Below are positions 8,572 through 17,553 of a stretch of DNA of 64,000 nt, one piece after another. Made by a program: the position numbers and the translations under genes. The DNA is taken from NCBI RefSeq assembly GCF_018596315.1, contig NZ_JAHEAG010000001.1, positions 248,001-312,000 on the forward strand, given 5' to 3'. The notes beneath the pieces are model-generated. The model had not been told where the DNA came from, searched no databases, and was given only the letters and a program-made list of their open reading frames with translations. The stretch is from Bradyrhizobium sp. SRL28 (GTDB lineage: Bacteria > Pseudomonadota > Alphaproteobacteria > Rhizobiales > Xanthobacteraceae). Positions within the stretch are counted from its first letter, which is position 1. Every line of letters begins with the position of its first letter.

Positions 8572-9570
8572 TTACGCGACGTTGATCTTCTCGAAGATGC
8601 CCTCGGCGCCGATTTCCTTGGCGTAGGTGGCCATCACGGGATCAGCGAGCTTCTTCATGGCGTCGCGCTCCTCGAACGGAACGCGCTTGAGCTTGCCCGC
8701 CTTCTCCAGCGTGTCGAGCTTGACGACTTCCTCGCTCGACTCCAGTTGACGGCCGTAATCGCCCGCCTCCTTGCCGGCCTTCATGATCGCGTCCTGCAAG
8801 TCCTTCGGCAAGGTCTTCAGCGTTTTCACCGAGAAGCAGATCGGCCGGATCGATACCGCGTGCTGCGTCAGGTTGAGGTGGGGAGCTACTTCGTAGAACT
8901 TCATCGCCTCGACGCCGGCCGCCTCGTTTTCGCCGGCCGAGATCACACCGTTCTGGATGGCGTTGTAGACTTCATTGTAGGCGATCACGGTCGGGCTCAT
9001 CCCGACGGCTGCGAACGTCTTCGACCAGATCGGGGCGCCCTGCACGCGCACCTTGAGACCCTTGAGATCGGCAAGGTTCTTGAGCGGCTTGTTGGCGAAG
9101 ATGTTGCGGATGCCGCCGCCCGCATAACCGATAAGAACCACCTCGGCCTTGGCCGCGACTTCATCGGCGACCGGCGCCAGGATATTCGCTTCGACCACCT
9201 TGTTCATGTGCTCGATGCCCTTGAACACAAAAGGCGCATCGATGAACGGCGCCGCCTTGGCGAAGGTCGACATGTGGGCCGGCGAGACGATGCCGTAATC
9301 GACCGCCTTGCCCTGGGACATGTACTCGAAATACTGCTTTTCGAGGCCGAGCGAAGAGTTGCGGTGCAGCGTGAAGTTGATCGGCTTGCCGTAGTACTTC
9401 TTCACCAGCTCTTCGAACCGCAGCAGCGCCCTGTTGAAGGCGTGGTCGTCGTTGAACTGTACGGCTCCGTTGAGCGTGACGGGCGCTTGCGCCCTGAGGA
9501 TCGATGGCATGCCCAAGACGCCGGCAGCCGCCGTCGCACCAAGGCCCGCGAGTACGGTTCTTCGCTTCAT
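8572..9570 (-). CDS. TRAP transporter substrate-binding protein (DctP family)
   Basis: 332-aa periplasmic binding protein, first gene of the TRAP operon. It opens with a signal peptide (MKRRTVLAGLGATAAAGVLG, cleavage after ...ILRAQ; the paired Arg may indicate Tat export). The family hallmark is KGLKVRVQGAPIWSKTFAAVGMSPTVI, containing the Arg (in KVRV) that usually salt-bridges the ligand carboxylate. The helix-rich C-terminus ends GIFEKINVA. A carboxylate ligand is expected from that Arg, but its identity is unknown. Confidence 0.92.
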   Translation of the reverse strand: MKRRTVLAGLGATAAAGVLGMPSILRAQAPVTLNGAVQFNDDHAFNRALLRFEELVKKYYGKPINFTLHRNSSLGLEKQYFEYMSQGKAVDYGIVSPAHMSTFAKAAPFIDAPFVFKGIEHMNKVVEANILAPVADEVAAKAEVVLIGYAGGGIRNIFANKPLKNLADLKGLKVRVQGAPIWSKTFAAVGMSPTVIAYNEVYNAIQNGVISAGENEAAGVEAMKFYEVAPHLNLTQHAVSIRPICFSVKTLKTLPKDLQDAIMKAGKEAGDYGRQLESSEEVVKLDTLEKAGKLKRVPFEERDAMKKLADPVMATYAKEIGAEGIFEKINVA

Positions 9571-10462
9571 AGCGTTCCTCCCCTGTAATGCCCGTCCCTT
9601 GTAAGCGGAACTTTGGCTTGGCCGATGATGCGGCCACTACCGCAAAGCGTATGCAAAACGGTGCGGCTGTGGAAGCCAATTTAAGTAGTACCTGGGCCAA
9701 TAGGCCGCAGACGGCTGAGCCGATGATCGCAATCATTTCGGCAAACCTCGCCTGGAAGCGCGGGCCGAACCGGTGTCCCCGTCCACAAACAGCCGCAAGC
9801 GCTCGTCACGGCTTCCGGCATATCAGTTGCCTAGGCAACGTCTTGCGATTCCATTTGACGCCGGCGGGGATGTTCATTGCGCAGGCAACCGACACGCCGC
9901 AAATGTTGCGCGATGTCGGATCTGGCCCGCTCCAACAAAGGCACGCATGACGTGCGAGCACGCGGCTTACCGCAATTTCCCGTCATGCCTTATCTGAAAA
10001 CCGGAACTGAACGTTGCTGCATTTTGTCAGGCATCACCGCCCGCGAGCATTTCACGCGATGCACGCTGATGTCGAGCCGCCATGCGCTGCGAGCGATCGC
10101 ATTATTGGTCGGAAAACCCCGTAGAAATCCGGTGCTTAAGCGCGACACAGTAAGCATTCTGGCCAAAATCTGTGGCCATTGAACTCGCGGTGGTTGTGGT
10201 TTGTCGAATATTTTGTCAAATGTAGAGGGCGGGGTTTTTTGCCAAATGCCCCGGGTGCCGACAGCCTTAGGTGGTTGGCGGCGCCGGTATCAGGATGCTT
10301 CCAATACGCGCATGCGTTTGGCTACCATCCCGTAATATCTCAGGATTCCTGTGGTTCTCTATACAACCTCACGGTTCGAACTGACTTTAAACACGGCAAA
10401 TGCGGATGAACCTCTGACCTACTTTTGCCAGGGTTTCCCGATTGAAGGACGGTAAAACCAGA
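9571..10462. other. Long non-coding stretch between the TRAP operon and the XRE regulator
   Basis: About 890 bases with no frame I can support as a gene on either strand. Short open frames exist but show neither family resemblance nor ribosome sites. It contains a perfect 14-bp palindrome GTTGCCTAGGCAAC (9826-9839) and a small GGCC/GGCC arm pair near 10161. Composition is less GC-rich toward 10180-10440. It must hold the divergent promoters for the flanking genes and may hide a small RNA. Confidence 0.5.
9826..9839. repeat. Perfect 14-bp palindrome, possible operator
   Basis: GTTGCCTAGGCAAC is self-complementary and lies about 256 bp upstream of the TRAP binding-protein start. It could be a repressor or activator site for the TRAP operon. 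The distance is large for a repressor, and no second copy was noticed. Confidence 0.35.
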
Positions 10463-10858
10463 ATGAACAGATCAGCAGCGAAAAAGATGAAACAGCGCAG
10501 CGCCGGCAAACCCGATATCGAATTGGGCAAGCGGATTCGCCTGCGGCGCGTGGAACAGAAAATCTCTCAAGCGGAGCTCGGCGATAAACTCGGCGTCAGC
10601 TTCCAGCAGGTCCAGAAGTACGAGAAGGGCGTCAACCGTGTCGGCGCAGCTCGTCTTCAGGCAATCGCTACCGCGCTCGACGTGCCGGTGACGTTCTTCT
10701 ACGACGGCGACGGCAAGGCGCGCGAAGTCGAGAGCCTGCTCTTCCTGGACAGCGCGTTCAGCCTGAGGCTGTTGCGTGCCTACAGCAAGATCAAGGACCA
10801 GACCGTACAGCGTCAGCTGGTGTCCTTGATGGAATCGATCGCCGCCAACGAGGGCTAG
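10463..10858 (+). CDS. XRE-family helix-turn-helix transcriptional regulator
   Basis: 131-aa DNA-binding protein. The HTH (ISQAELGDKLGVSFQQVQKYEKG) sits about residues 33-55, inside a standard Cro/C1-type domain, followed by the usual RLQAIATALDVPVTFFYDG extension. The C-terminal part (SLRLLRAYSKIKDQTVQRQLVSLMESIA) is the short helical tail common to alphaproteobacterial solo XRE regulators. ATG 10463 follows GAAGGA; an in-frame TTG at 10442 would add seven residues. Targets are unknown; the large upstream gap is the likely autoregulatory region. Confidence 0.9.
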   Translation: MNRSAAKKMKQRSAGKPDIELGKRIRLRRVEQKISQAELGDKLGVSFQQVQKYEKGVNRVGAARLQAIATALDVPVTFFYDGDGKAREVESLLFLDSAFSLRLLRAYSKIKDQTVQRQLVSLMESIAANEG

Positions 10859-11275
10859 GCATTATCGCGCCTGGATCGCAGCACCGCGGACCCGACCAAT
10901 CGACGCGAGAAATCGCCGGGTAGCCTGTTGCTGCGCTAGGCCTGATCTTGATCTGGCCGGAACAAGATCGGTTCGTCGCCATCGCGAAGTGGCGGAATCC
11001 GGCCGTATCGCAGCAAGAAGGCTGCGCGGCACGGTCCGGCGAATAGTTGCGGGTTCTCACCTCCGCAAAGTCTCTCTACCGGTGCGCGTATGCTCGCCTC
11101 GCGCGTGGGCCGGCCCAGCGCCACCCATCTCACATTCCTCTCTCATAATCCCGCTCTCTCTCTTAATCCCTCCCGGCACCTGTTTCGGTCTTGACGCCAT
11201 GCAAGATGCGGCGATTGACCTCGGCGCGACGCTCGTCCGACAATGGACCAAGTCCCCGACTGAAAGCCGCAACCG
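10859..11275. other. Intergenic stretch with a pyrimidine-rich tract
   Basis: 417 bases between the XRE gene and the crotonase. No convincing coding frame is visible. A CT-rich run spans about 11125-11175. Nothing else stands out. Confidence 0.5.
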
Positions 11276-12097
11276 ATGCTCGACATCCCCAAAAGCGCCG
11301 AAACATCCCATGCCGATGGCAAGATCCTGCAAAGCGTCAGCGATGGCGTCGGCGTCATCACCTTCAACAATCCCGACAAGCGCAACGCGATGTCGCTCGA
11401 GATGTGGGAAGGCCTGGGCCATGCGCTGGTCGGGCTGCGCGACAATCCCGACGTCCGCGTGGTGATCCTGGTCGGCGCCGGCGACAAGGCCTTCGTCTCG
11501 GGCGCCGATATCAGCCAGTTCGAAAAGACCCGCCACAACGCGGCGGCTTCGGAAGAATATTCGAAACGGAGCGAGGCGCAGCGTGCGCTGCTGGCGAGCT
11601 ATCCGAAGCCGACGATTGCCTGCATCCGCGGCTTCTGCCTCGGCGGCGGCATGCAGGTCGCGATGCTCACCGACATCCGTATCGCCTCCGACAGCAGCCA
11701 GTTCGGCATTCCCGCCGCAAAACTCGGCATCGCCTATGGCTATGACGGCCTCAAGCATCTGGTCTCGCTGGTCGGGCCATCCTGGGCGCGGCTCATCATG
11801 TATACGGGCATGCGGATCGAGGCCGCGGAAGCGTTGCGGATCGGATTGGTCGACCGCATGCTGCCGGATGCGGAATTATGGGACGCCACCATGGAGATCG
11901 CGCGCACCATTTCCGGCAACGCGCCGCTGGCAATCAAGGCCGCCAAGATCACGATTGCCGAAGTGTTGAAGGACGAAAGCAAGCGCGACATGGACGCGAT
12001 CAAGGCGATCGGCATGGCCTGCATGGATAGCGAAGATTTTCGCGAAGGGCGCACGGCTTTCATGGAAAAGCGCAAGCCGCAGTTCAAGGGACGGTAA
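11276..12097 (+). CDS. Crotonase-superfamily protein (enoyl-CoA hydratase-like, atypical active site)
   Basis: 273-aa cytoplasmic crotonase-fold protein expected to act on an acyl-CoA. The oxyanion-hole segments are present: KAFVSGADISQF near residues 71-82 and CLGGGMQ at 121-127. However, the two glutamates of canonical hydratases are replaced: Met126 stands where Glu144 of rat crotonase falls (GGGCE), and Ala147 where Glu164 falls (FGxPE, here FGIPA). Hydratase activity is therefore doubtful; isomerase, decarboxylase or other crotonase chemistry is possible. It stands alone, with a palindromic repeat just after its stop. Confidence 0.85.
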   Translation: MLDIPKSAETSHADGKILQSVSDGVGVITFNNPDKRNAMSLEMWEGLGHALVGLRDNPDVRVVILVGAGDKAFVSGADISQFEKTRHNAAASEEYSKRSEAQRALLASYPKPTIACIRGFCLGGGMQVAMLTDIRIASDSSQFGIPAAKLGIAYGYDGLKHLVSLVGPSWARLIMYTGMRIEAAEALRIGLVDRMLPDAELWDATMEIARTISGNAPLAIKAAKITIAEVLKDESKRDMDAIKAIGMACMDSEDFREGRTAFMEKRKPQFKGR

Positions 12098-12117
12098 CGC
12101 GGGCTGCTGCCCGTTCT

Positions 12118-12202
12118 CGTCATTGCGAGCGAAGCGAAGCAATCCACGCCTCCGCGCAAAGAAAGAATGGATTGCTTCGTCGCTACGCTCCTCGCAATGA
12201 CG
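12118..12202. repeat. Palindromic intergenic repeat, copy 1 ('CGTCATTGCGAG' family)
   Basis: The left arm begins CGTCATTGCGAGCGAAGCG and runs into AAGCAATCCA. The right arm is its near reverse complement (GGATTGCTTCG ... CTCGCAATGACG). It sits between convergent genes (crotonase + and LeuB-like -) and can fold into a long hairpin, so it may act as a bidirectional terminator. Related copies lie at 13338 and 38115. Confidence 0.85.
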
Positions 12203-12217
12203 GCGCGTTTGTCGGCG

Positions 12218-13300
12218 TCACAGCGCCGCGAGCACCGCTTTCGTAATATCCGCCGTGCCGTTGCTGCCGCCGAATTCCATCGGCTTGATTCCATCAGCAT
12301 AGGCCTTGTCCACCGCGCGCTCGATGCGCTCGCCGGCCTCTGCCGCGCTTTCGAGGCCGTGCTTGTCGGCGAGCCAGTCCAGCATCATCGCGGCTGAAAG
12401 CATCATCGCGGTGGGATTGGCTTTGCCCTGCCCCATGATATCAGGCGCGGTGCCGTGGCAGGGCTGGAACACGGCGTAGCGATCGCCGATATCGGCTGAC
12501 GGCGCCATGCCCAGCCCGCCGATCAGGCCGGCGGCGAGGTCGGAGAGAATGTCGCCGAACATGTTCTCCGTCACCATGACGTCGAAGTCCCAGGGACGCT
12601 TCACCATCATCAGCGAACAGGCATCGACATAGACCCGGTCCGCCTTGATGCCCGGATGGCGTTTGGCGGCTTCATCGAACATCTCGCGAAAGAACGCGAA
12701 CGCCCTGAACACGTTTGCCTTGTCGACGCAGGTCAGGCCGCCATTGGTCTTGCCGCGCGCCTTGCGCCGTTCGGCGAGGCGGAACGCAAACTCGAACAAG
12801 CGCTCCGAGGTTTTACGGGTGATGACCAGCGTCTCGCGCGCTTCGGTGTCCGTCACGACGCCCTTGCCCATCGAGGCGAACAGGCCTTCGGTCGATTCCC
12901 GGATCAGCACAAGATCGATGCCGCGCTGGTCGGCGCCGACGATCGGGCTCGGCACGCCCGGGATCAGCCGCGCCGGGCGCACGCCGGCATAGAGGTCGAA
13001 ATGGAAGCGCAGTTCGATCTGCGGGGCGATCTCGGTGTTGTCAGGGTAGCGCACCGACGGCAGGCCGCAGGCGCCGAGCAGGATGGCATCCGCTTCCTCG
13101 CACAGCCGCACGGTGCTGTCAGGCATCGATTTGCCGGTCGCGAGATAATTGTTGGCGCCGGCCGGGGCATCGGTGAAGCGGAATTTGAGGTCGCTGGTCG
13201 CTTCGATCTTGCGCAGGACTTCCAGCGCGGGTGTCATTACTTCAGGGCCGATGCCATCGCCGCCGAGCACGGCGATGTGGAGGGCGTTGTTTGCGGACAT
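12218..13300 (-). CDS. Isocitrate/isopropylmalate dehydrogenase family protein
   Basis: 360-aa NAD-dependent beta-decarboxylating dehydrogenase of the LeuB/tartrate dehydrogenase family. It has GGDGIGPEV near the N-terminus, the substrate-arginine region [29 protein letters not shown], the metal-binding [10 protein letters not shown] and the NAD-binding [23 protein letters not shown] and the isolated position argue against the housekeeping LeuB of leucine synthesis; a tartrate, malate or alkylmalate substrate is plausible. ATG at 13300. Confidence 0.85.
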   Translation of the reverse strand: MSANNALHIAVLGGDGIGPEVMTPALEVLRKIEATSDLKFRFTDAPAGANNYLATGKSMPDSTVRLCEEADAILLGACGLPSVRYPDNTEIAPQIELRFHFDLYAGVRPARLIPGVPSPIVGADQRGIDLVLIRESTEGLFASMGKGVVTDTEARETLVITRKTSERLFEFAFRLAERRKARGKTNGGLTCVDKANVFRAFAFFREMFDEAAKRHPGIKADRVYVDACSLMMVKRPWDFDVMVTENMFGDILSDLAAGLIGGLGMAPSADIGDRYAVFQPCHGTAPDIMGQGKANPTAMMLSAAMMLDWLADKHGLESAAEAGERIERAVDKAYADGIKPMEFGGSNGTADITKAVLAAL

Positions 13301-13337
13301 GGGGGTTCCTTGGGAGTATTCGGACTGGAATTAGCGA

Positions 13338-13416
13338 CGTCATTGCGAGCGCAGCGAAGCAATCCATGTCACGGCAGATCGGGTAGATGGATTGCTTCGC
13401 TGCGCTCGCAATGACG
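13338..13416. repeat. Palindromic intergenic repeat, copy 2 ('CGTCATTGCGAG' family)
   Basis: The compact form of the repeat: CGTCATTGCGAGCGCAGCG plus AAGCAATCCAT, about 19 bp of centre, then a near-exact reverse complement ending CTCGCAATGACG. It lies between two minus-strand genes, 18 bp after the alcohol dehydrogenase stop. Confidence 0.9.
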
Positions 13417-13433
13417 AAGGCAACAGCGGGGGC

Positions 13434-14504
13434 CTACGGCGTCAGCACGGCGCGGCCGACCAGTTTGCCTTTCTGCAAATCGGTCAGCGCTTCGTTCGCT
13501 TTCGCGAGCGGCATCGTCGTCACCGGAATCGGTGCGATCTTCTGGTTGCGGACGAGATCGAGCAATTCCTCGGTTTCACGCAGATTTCCGACATAGCTGC
13601 CCTGGATCGTGATCGCCTTGATCGGAATCAGCGGCAAGGCCCAGGTCGCGCCGCCGCCGAACAGGCCGACGATGACGAGCTTGCCGCCCTTGGTCAGGCA
13701 GTCGAAGCCGAGCTGCGTGGTCTGGGCGTTGCCGACCAGATCGATTACCGCGCGGATCGGGCCGCCGGCCCTCTTGGCGAGTTGCTCGAGCGCGTCGGGC
13801 GCCTTGCCGTCGACGGTGGCGAGCGCCCCGGCGGCTTCGGCGGCTTCGCGCTTGCGCGCGTCGATGTCGACGACGATCGCGCCCTTACCGCCCAGCGCCT
13901 TCAACAACGATAGCGCCATCAGCCCGAGCCCGCCGGCGCCGAAGATGACGATCGGCGAGTTGAAGGCGAATTCGACCTTCTTCAGCGCGCTATAGGTGGT
14001 GACGCCGGAACAGGCATAGGGCGCCGCGGTGACGGGATCGAGCCCCTTCAGGTTCAGGAGATACTTCGGATTCGGCACCGTCATGTGATCGGCATAGCCG
14101 CCGTCGCAGTAGACGCCGAGCGAGTTCGGCTTGACGACGCACATGTTCTCGTCGCCGCCGCGACACGTCTCGCATTTGCCGCAGCCGAGCCAGGGAAAGA
14201 CCAGCGCGACATCACCGACCTTGAGATCGCCCTTGTCGGCGGCCGTCACGTCAGGCCCGAACGCCGCCACCTCGCCGACCGTCTCGTGCCCCATGGTGCG
14301 CGGCAGCGACACGCCGCGGTCCTTCAGCGACAGCGGCTTGCGGCCGTGGCCGAGATCATAGCCGCCTTCCCATATGTGAAGGTCGCTGTGGCAGACGCCG
14401 GCCGCCTTCACCTTGATCAGCACCTGCGTGCCCGTGGGCTGCGGCGTCTCCTGATCCACCTCTTTCAGGGGTGCGTTGAACTCGGCGACCTGAAAACTCT
14501 TCAT
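13434..14504 (-). CDS. Zinc-dependent alcohol dehydrogenase (medium-chain)
   Basis: 356-aa MDR-family NAD(P)-dependent alcohol dehydrogenase. Catalytic zinc ligands are visible in GVCHSD (Cys) and GHE (His); the structural zinc lobe is CGKCETCRGGDENMC. The Rossmann motif is GAGGLGLMAL, with an acidic VDIDARK end suggesting NAD preference. I chose ATG 14504, preceded by GGGAG at 7 bp; an upstream frame extension has no ribosome site. It is followed by a palindromic repeat, so it is probably monocistronic. Confidence 0.92.
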   Translation of the reverse strand: MKSFQVAEFNAPLKEVDQETPQPTGTQVLIKVKAAGVCHSDLHIWEGGYDLGHGRKPLSLKDRGVSLPRTMGHETVGEVAAFGPDVTAADKGDLKVGDVALVFPWLGCGKCETCRGGDENMCVVKPNSLGVYCDGGYADHMTVPNPKYLLNLKGLDPVTAAPYACSGVTTYSALKKVEFAFNSPIVIFGAGGLGLMALSLLKALGGKGAIVVDIDARKREAAEAAGALATVDGKAPDALEQLAKRAGGPIRAVIDLVGNAQTTQLGFDCLTKGGKLVIVGLFGGGATWALPLIPIKAITIQGSYVGNLRETEELLDLVRNQKIAPIPVTTMPLAKANEALTDLQKGKLVGRAVLTP

Positions 14505-14613
14505 CGCTTCTCTCCCGTCATTCTTGTTCTTGGCACAGGCATTTCTTTCGGGGCGGACATTGCCACGTCTCGCCAAGCGAGACAAACGCGGGCGGCAGTC
14601 TTCCGGTATCTAT

Positions 14614-14716
14614 AGCGTTTTCGACCGAAGTGGATGCCGGTTCGCATAGCAATCAAGTTTACGCAGATTGCGTAGACTTATCTGCGGTAGAAAACGCGTC
14701 AAAACAAGAATCTAGA
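14614..14716. repeat. Intergenic repeat with GCGTTTTC/GAAAACGC arms, interrupted
   Basis: Outer arms GCGTTTTC (14615-14622) and GAAAACGC (14690-14697) flank the phrase CCGAAGTGGATGCCGGTTCG. This resembles a dispersed element I recall from Bradyrhizobium intergenic regions. Here the middle carries an extra palindrome, TACGCA-GAT-TGCGTA (14660-14674), suggesting an insertion. The right edge, with TCTAGA, overlaps the stop codon of the neighbouring ABC gene. Confidence 0.55.
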
Positions 14717-15692
14717 TCAGCGGATGATGGCAAGCCACGAACTGGCCGGGCGCCACAGCGCGCAGTTCCGGCACCTCGTCGCTGCATCGCTGATCCGCGC
14801 GGGGGCAGCGGGTGCGAAACCGGCAGCCGGACGGCGGCGCGATCGGCGATGGCGGCTCGCCCACCGGCACGGTCTCGGTGGGGCGGACATCCGGATCAGG
14901 CACCGGGATAGCCTCGATCAGCAGCGCGGTATAGGGATGCGCCGGGCGGGCGAAGAGCTGTTCGGAGGGGCCGACCTCGCACAACCGGCCGAGATACATC
15001 ACCGCGACACGGTCGCTGACGGCTTTCACCACCGCGAGATCGTGCGCGATGAATAGCAGCGTCAAGCCGAACCGGCCCTTCATCTCCTCCAGCAGGTTGA
15101 GGATCTGGGCACGGATAGAAACGTCGAGCGCGGAGACCGGCTCGTCGCAGACGATGAATTCCGGATTGAGAATGAGCGCACGCGCGATGCAGATGCGCTG
15201 GCACTGCCCGCCGGAGAATTCATGCGGCAGCCGTCCCACGACCAGCGTCGGGTCGAGCCCGACCGCGGTGAGCACCTCGTGGACGAGCCGCTCGCGCTTC
15301 TCCGGATCCTTGACGCCCGCAATCACCAGCGGCTCGGCGACGATGTCGCCGATCCTGCGGCGCGGGTTCAGCGAGGCGATCGGGTCCTGGAAGATCAACT
15401 GAACGCGCCGGCGCATCTGCCGCAAGGCATCGCCGTGCATGGCCGTGAGATCCTGCCCGTCGAACGACACCCGCCCCGAGGTCGGGCGGCGCAACTGCAA
15501 GACGGCGCGGCCCAGCGTCGACTTTCCGCAACCGGATTCGCCGACCAGACCCAACGTCTCGCCGCGGGCGATCTGCAAGGACACGCCGGACACGGCATGA
15601 ACGATCTTGGCACCGACAGGATATTCGACGACGAGATTGTCAACGTCGAGCAGCGCGTCTGGTGAAATGGATGGAGCGGATTGCAGCATCAT
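14712..15692 (-). CDS. Oligopeptide-type ABC transporter ATP-binding protein (OppF/DppF)
   Basis: 326-aa ATPase energising the peptide-class importer. Walker A GESGCGKST, the Q-loop FQDPIASLNPRR, the signature FSGGQCQRICIARAL and Walker B FIVCDEP are visible. The C-terminal oligopeptide-transporter extension (CRFRTRCPRADQRC) is the Cys-rich tail of OppD/F proteins. Last gene of the operon; its ATG overlaps the end of the companion ATPase by 4 bp. Confidence 0.93.
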   Translation of the reverse strand: MMLQSAPSISPDALLDVDNLVVEYPVGAKIVHAVSGVSLQIARGETLGLVGESGCGKSTLGRAVLQLRRPTSGRVSFDGQDLTAMHGDALRQMRRRVQLIFQDPIASLNPRRRIGDIVAEPLVIAGVKDPEKRERLVHEVLTAVGLDPTLVVGRLPHEFSGGQCQRICIARALILNPEFIVCDEPVSALDVSIRAQILNLLEEMKGRFGLTLLFIAHDLAVVKAVSDRVAVMYLGRLCEVGPSEQLFARPAHPYTALLIEAIPVPDPDVRPTETVPVGEPPSPIAPPSGCRFRTRCPRADQRCSDEVPELRAVAPGQFVACHHPLI

Positions 15693-16684
15693 ACGTTGGC
15701 ATCCGCATGGGTTTCGATCGGGTGGAAGCAGGCGAACTGGTGTGCGCTGGTCTCCGCCGCCTCCAGCGCAGGCTTCTCGCGCTGGCAGCGGGACATCGCA
15801 TAGCGGCAGCGCGGCGAGAACGAGCAGCCCTGCAGCGGCCGGGTCGGATCGGGCGGGCGCCCCGAGATCGCCGGCAGCGGCGTATGGGGCGCGGCATCGA
15901 GTTTGGGGAGCGCCGCCAGCAGCGCCTCGGTATAGGGCATTCGCATCTTCTTGAACAACGCGGGCGTCGGCGCGCGCTCGACCACACGGCCGGCATACAT
16001 CACGGCGACTTCATCGGTGCGGCCGGCGACGACGCCGAGGTCGTGGGTGATCAGGATCATTGCCATGTGGCGACGGCGCTGCTCGCGCGCCAGGAGATCG
16101 AGGATCTGCGCCTGGATCGTGACGTCGAGCGCGGTGGTCGGCTCGTCGGCGATCAGGAGCTTTGGTTCGCACGACAGTGCGATCGCGATCGCCACCCGCT
16201 GCCGCATGCCGCCGGAAAGCTGGTGGGGATACTGCGCCAGCCGCTGCTCGGGCGCGGGGATGCCGACCGCAGCGAGCAATTCGATGCTGCGCCTGGTGGC
16301 TGTGGCGTCGTTCAGTTCGAGATGCTCCTGCAGCGTCTCGATCAACTGGGTGCCGATCGTGAGCACCGGGTTGAGCGAGGTCATCGGATCCTGGAACACG
16401 ACCGCCAGCGACCGGCCGCGCAGCTTGCGCAGTTTCTCCGGCGAGAGCTGCAGCAGGTCCTGGCCGTCGAACATCACGCGGCCGGAGAGCTTTGCCTTCT
16501 TCGGCACCAGTTGCAGGATCGCCCGCGACAGCATGGTCTTGCCGCAACCGGATTCGCCGACGACGCCGAGCGTCTGACCCGCGCCGACGGTGAGGTCAAC
16601 ATGATCCACCGCACGCAGATTGCCGCGCGGCGTCGGCAGATCGACGACAACGTCCTCGACGGAAAGCAAGGTATTCCCGGTCAC
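15689..16684 (-). CDS. Oligopeptide-type ABC transporter ATP-binding protein (OppD/DppD)
   Basis: 331-aa ATPase paired with the preceding one. Walker A GESGCGKTM, the Q-loop FQDPMTSLNPV, the signature LSGGMRQRVAIAIAL and Walker B LLIADEPTTALD are visible. The C-terminal tail CSFSPRCRYAMSRC is typical of the OppD/F family. The ATG at 16684 overlaps the upstream permease stop by 4 bp. Confidence 0.93.
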   Translation of the reverse strand: MTGNTLLSVEDVVVDLPTPRGNLRAVDHVDLTVGAGQTLGVVGESGCGKTMLSRAILQLVPKKAKLSGRVMFDGQDLLQLSPEKLRKLRGRSLAVVFQDPMTSLNPVLTIGTQLIETLQEHLELNDATATRRSIELLAAVGIPAPEQRLAQYPHQLSGGMRQRVAIAIALSCEPKLLIADEPTTALDVTIQAQILDLLAREQRRRHMAMILITHDLGVVAGRTDEVAVMYAGRVVERAPTPALFKKMRMPYTEALLAALPKLDAAPHTPLPAISGRPPDPTRPLQGCSFSPRCRYAMSRCQREKPALEAAETSAHQFACFHPIETHADANV

Positions 16685-17553
16685 AGCGCGCCCTGACGTG
16701 GATCGGTGAGCGCACGCAGCGTGTCGCCGACAAGATTGAAGGAAAGCACGGTGAGGAACATCGCTGCCGCCGGCAGGAAGGCGAGCCTTGGCGCCACGTC
16801 GAGGCTCTCGCGCCCCTCCCCGATCATGGTGCCCCAGCTCGAGATCGGCGGCGGCACGCCGAGGCCCAGGAATGACAAGGCGCCCTCGACCACGATGGTG
16901 ACGGCAACGGCGAGCAGGAAGAAGGCAAACAGCGGCAGAATGACGTTCGGCAATAGTTCGCGCAACAGGATGCGCGCATGGGTGGCCCCGAGCGCTTGCG
17001 CCGCGATGACGAATTCACGGCGCGCCAGCGTCAGCGTTGCCGCCCGCGCCACCCGCATGAAGGCGGGAATTCCGAGCACGCCGAGAATTAAGGTGAGGTT
17101 GGGGATCGACTGCCCCAAGAAGGCGGTCACGGCCAGCGCCAGAATCAGGGGTGGAAACGCCAGCAGCACGTCCATGCTGCCGACCACGATCGACTCGAAC
17201 CGGCCGCGGAAATAGCCCGCGAGCATGCCGAGCGCGCCACCGATGATGAGCCCGATGATGGGCGCGCACAGCCCGACCGCGAGCGAAATTCGCGCGCCAT
17301 GGACGAGCCTTGAGAGCTCGTCGCGGCCAAGACCGTCGGTTCCGAGCCAATGCTCCATCGAAAACGGAGCCCGCCGCTCCAGCATGTCCATATCGGTCGG
17401 GCTCGGCAGCGGCAGCACCGGCGCCAGGATCGCGGCTGCGAACATAAAGATCATCCAGCCGATCGCCATCCAGAACAGCAGTCCCAATCGGCGTCCGCGC
17501 TTTGCCGGTTCCGCCGCAACGCCTTCGTCGATTGTGAGTTCAAGCGTGGCCAT
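16681..17553 (-). CDS. Oligopeptide-type ABC transporter permease (OppC/DppC)
   Basis: 290-aa inner-membrane permease with an N-terminal cytoplasmic tail (MATLELTIDEG...), one early helix and the BPD_transp core. The ATPase-docking EAA loop reads REFVIAAQALGATHARILLR. ATG 17553 follows AGGA at 6 bp and overlaps the 3' end of the other permease gene by 14 bp. The DELSRLVHGARISL segment is characteristic of DppC-type subunits. Confidence 0.92.
   Translation of the reverse strand: MATLELTIDEGVAAEPAKRGRRLGLLFWMAIGWMIFMFAAAILAPVLPLPSPTDMDMLERRAPFSMEHWLGTDGLGRDELSRLVHGARISLAVGLCAPIIGLIIGGALGMLAGYFRGRFESIVVGSMDVLLAFPPLILALAVTAFLGQSIPNLTLILGVLGIPAFMRVARAATLTLARREFVIAAQALGATHARILLRELLPNVILPLFAFFLLAVAVTIVVEGALSFLGLGVPPPISSWGTMIGEGRESLDVAPRLAFLPAAAMFLTVLSFNLVGDTLRALTDPRQGAL

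Noticed and set aside
10179..10409. Small open frame before the XRE gene
   Set aside because: No ribosome site, no recognisable domain and mixed composition; not enough to support a gene.
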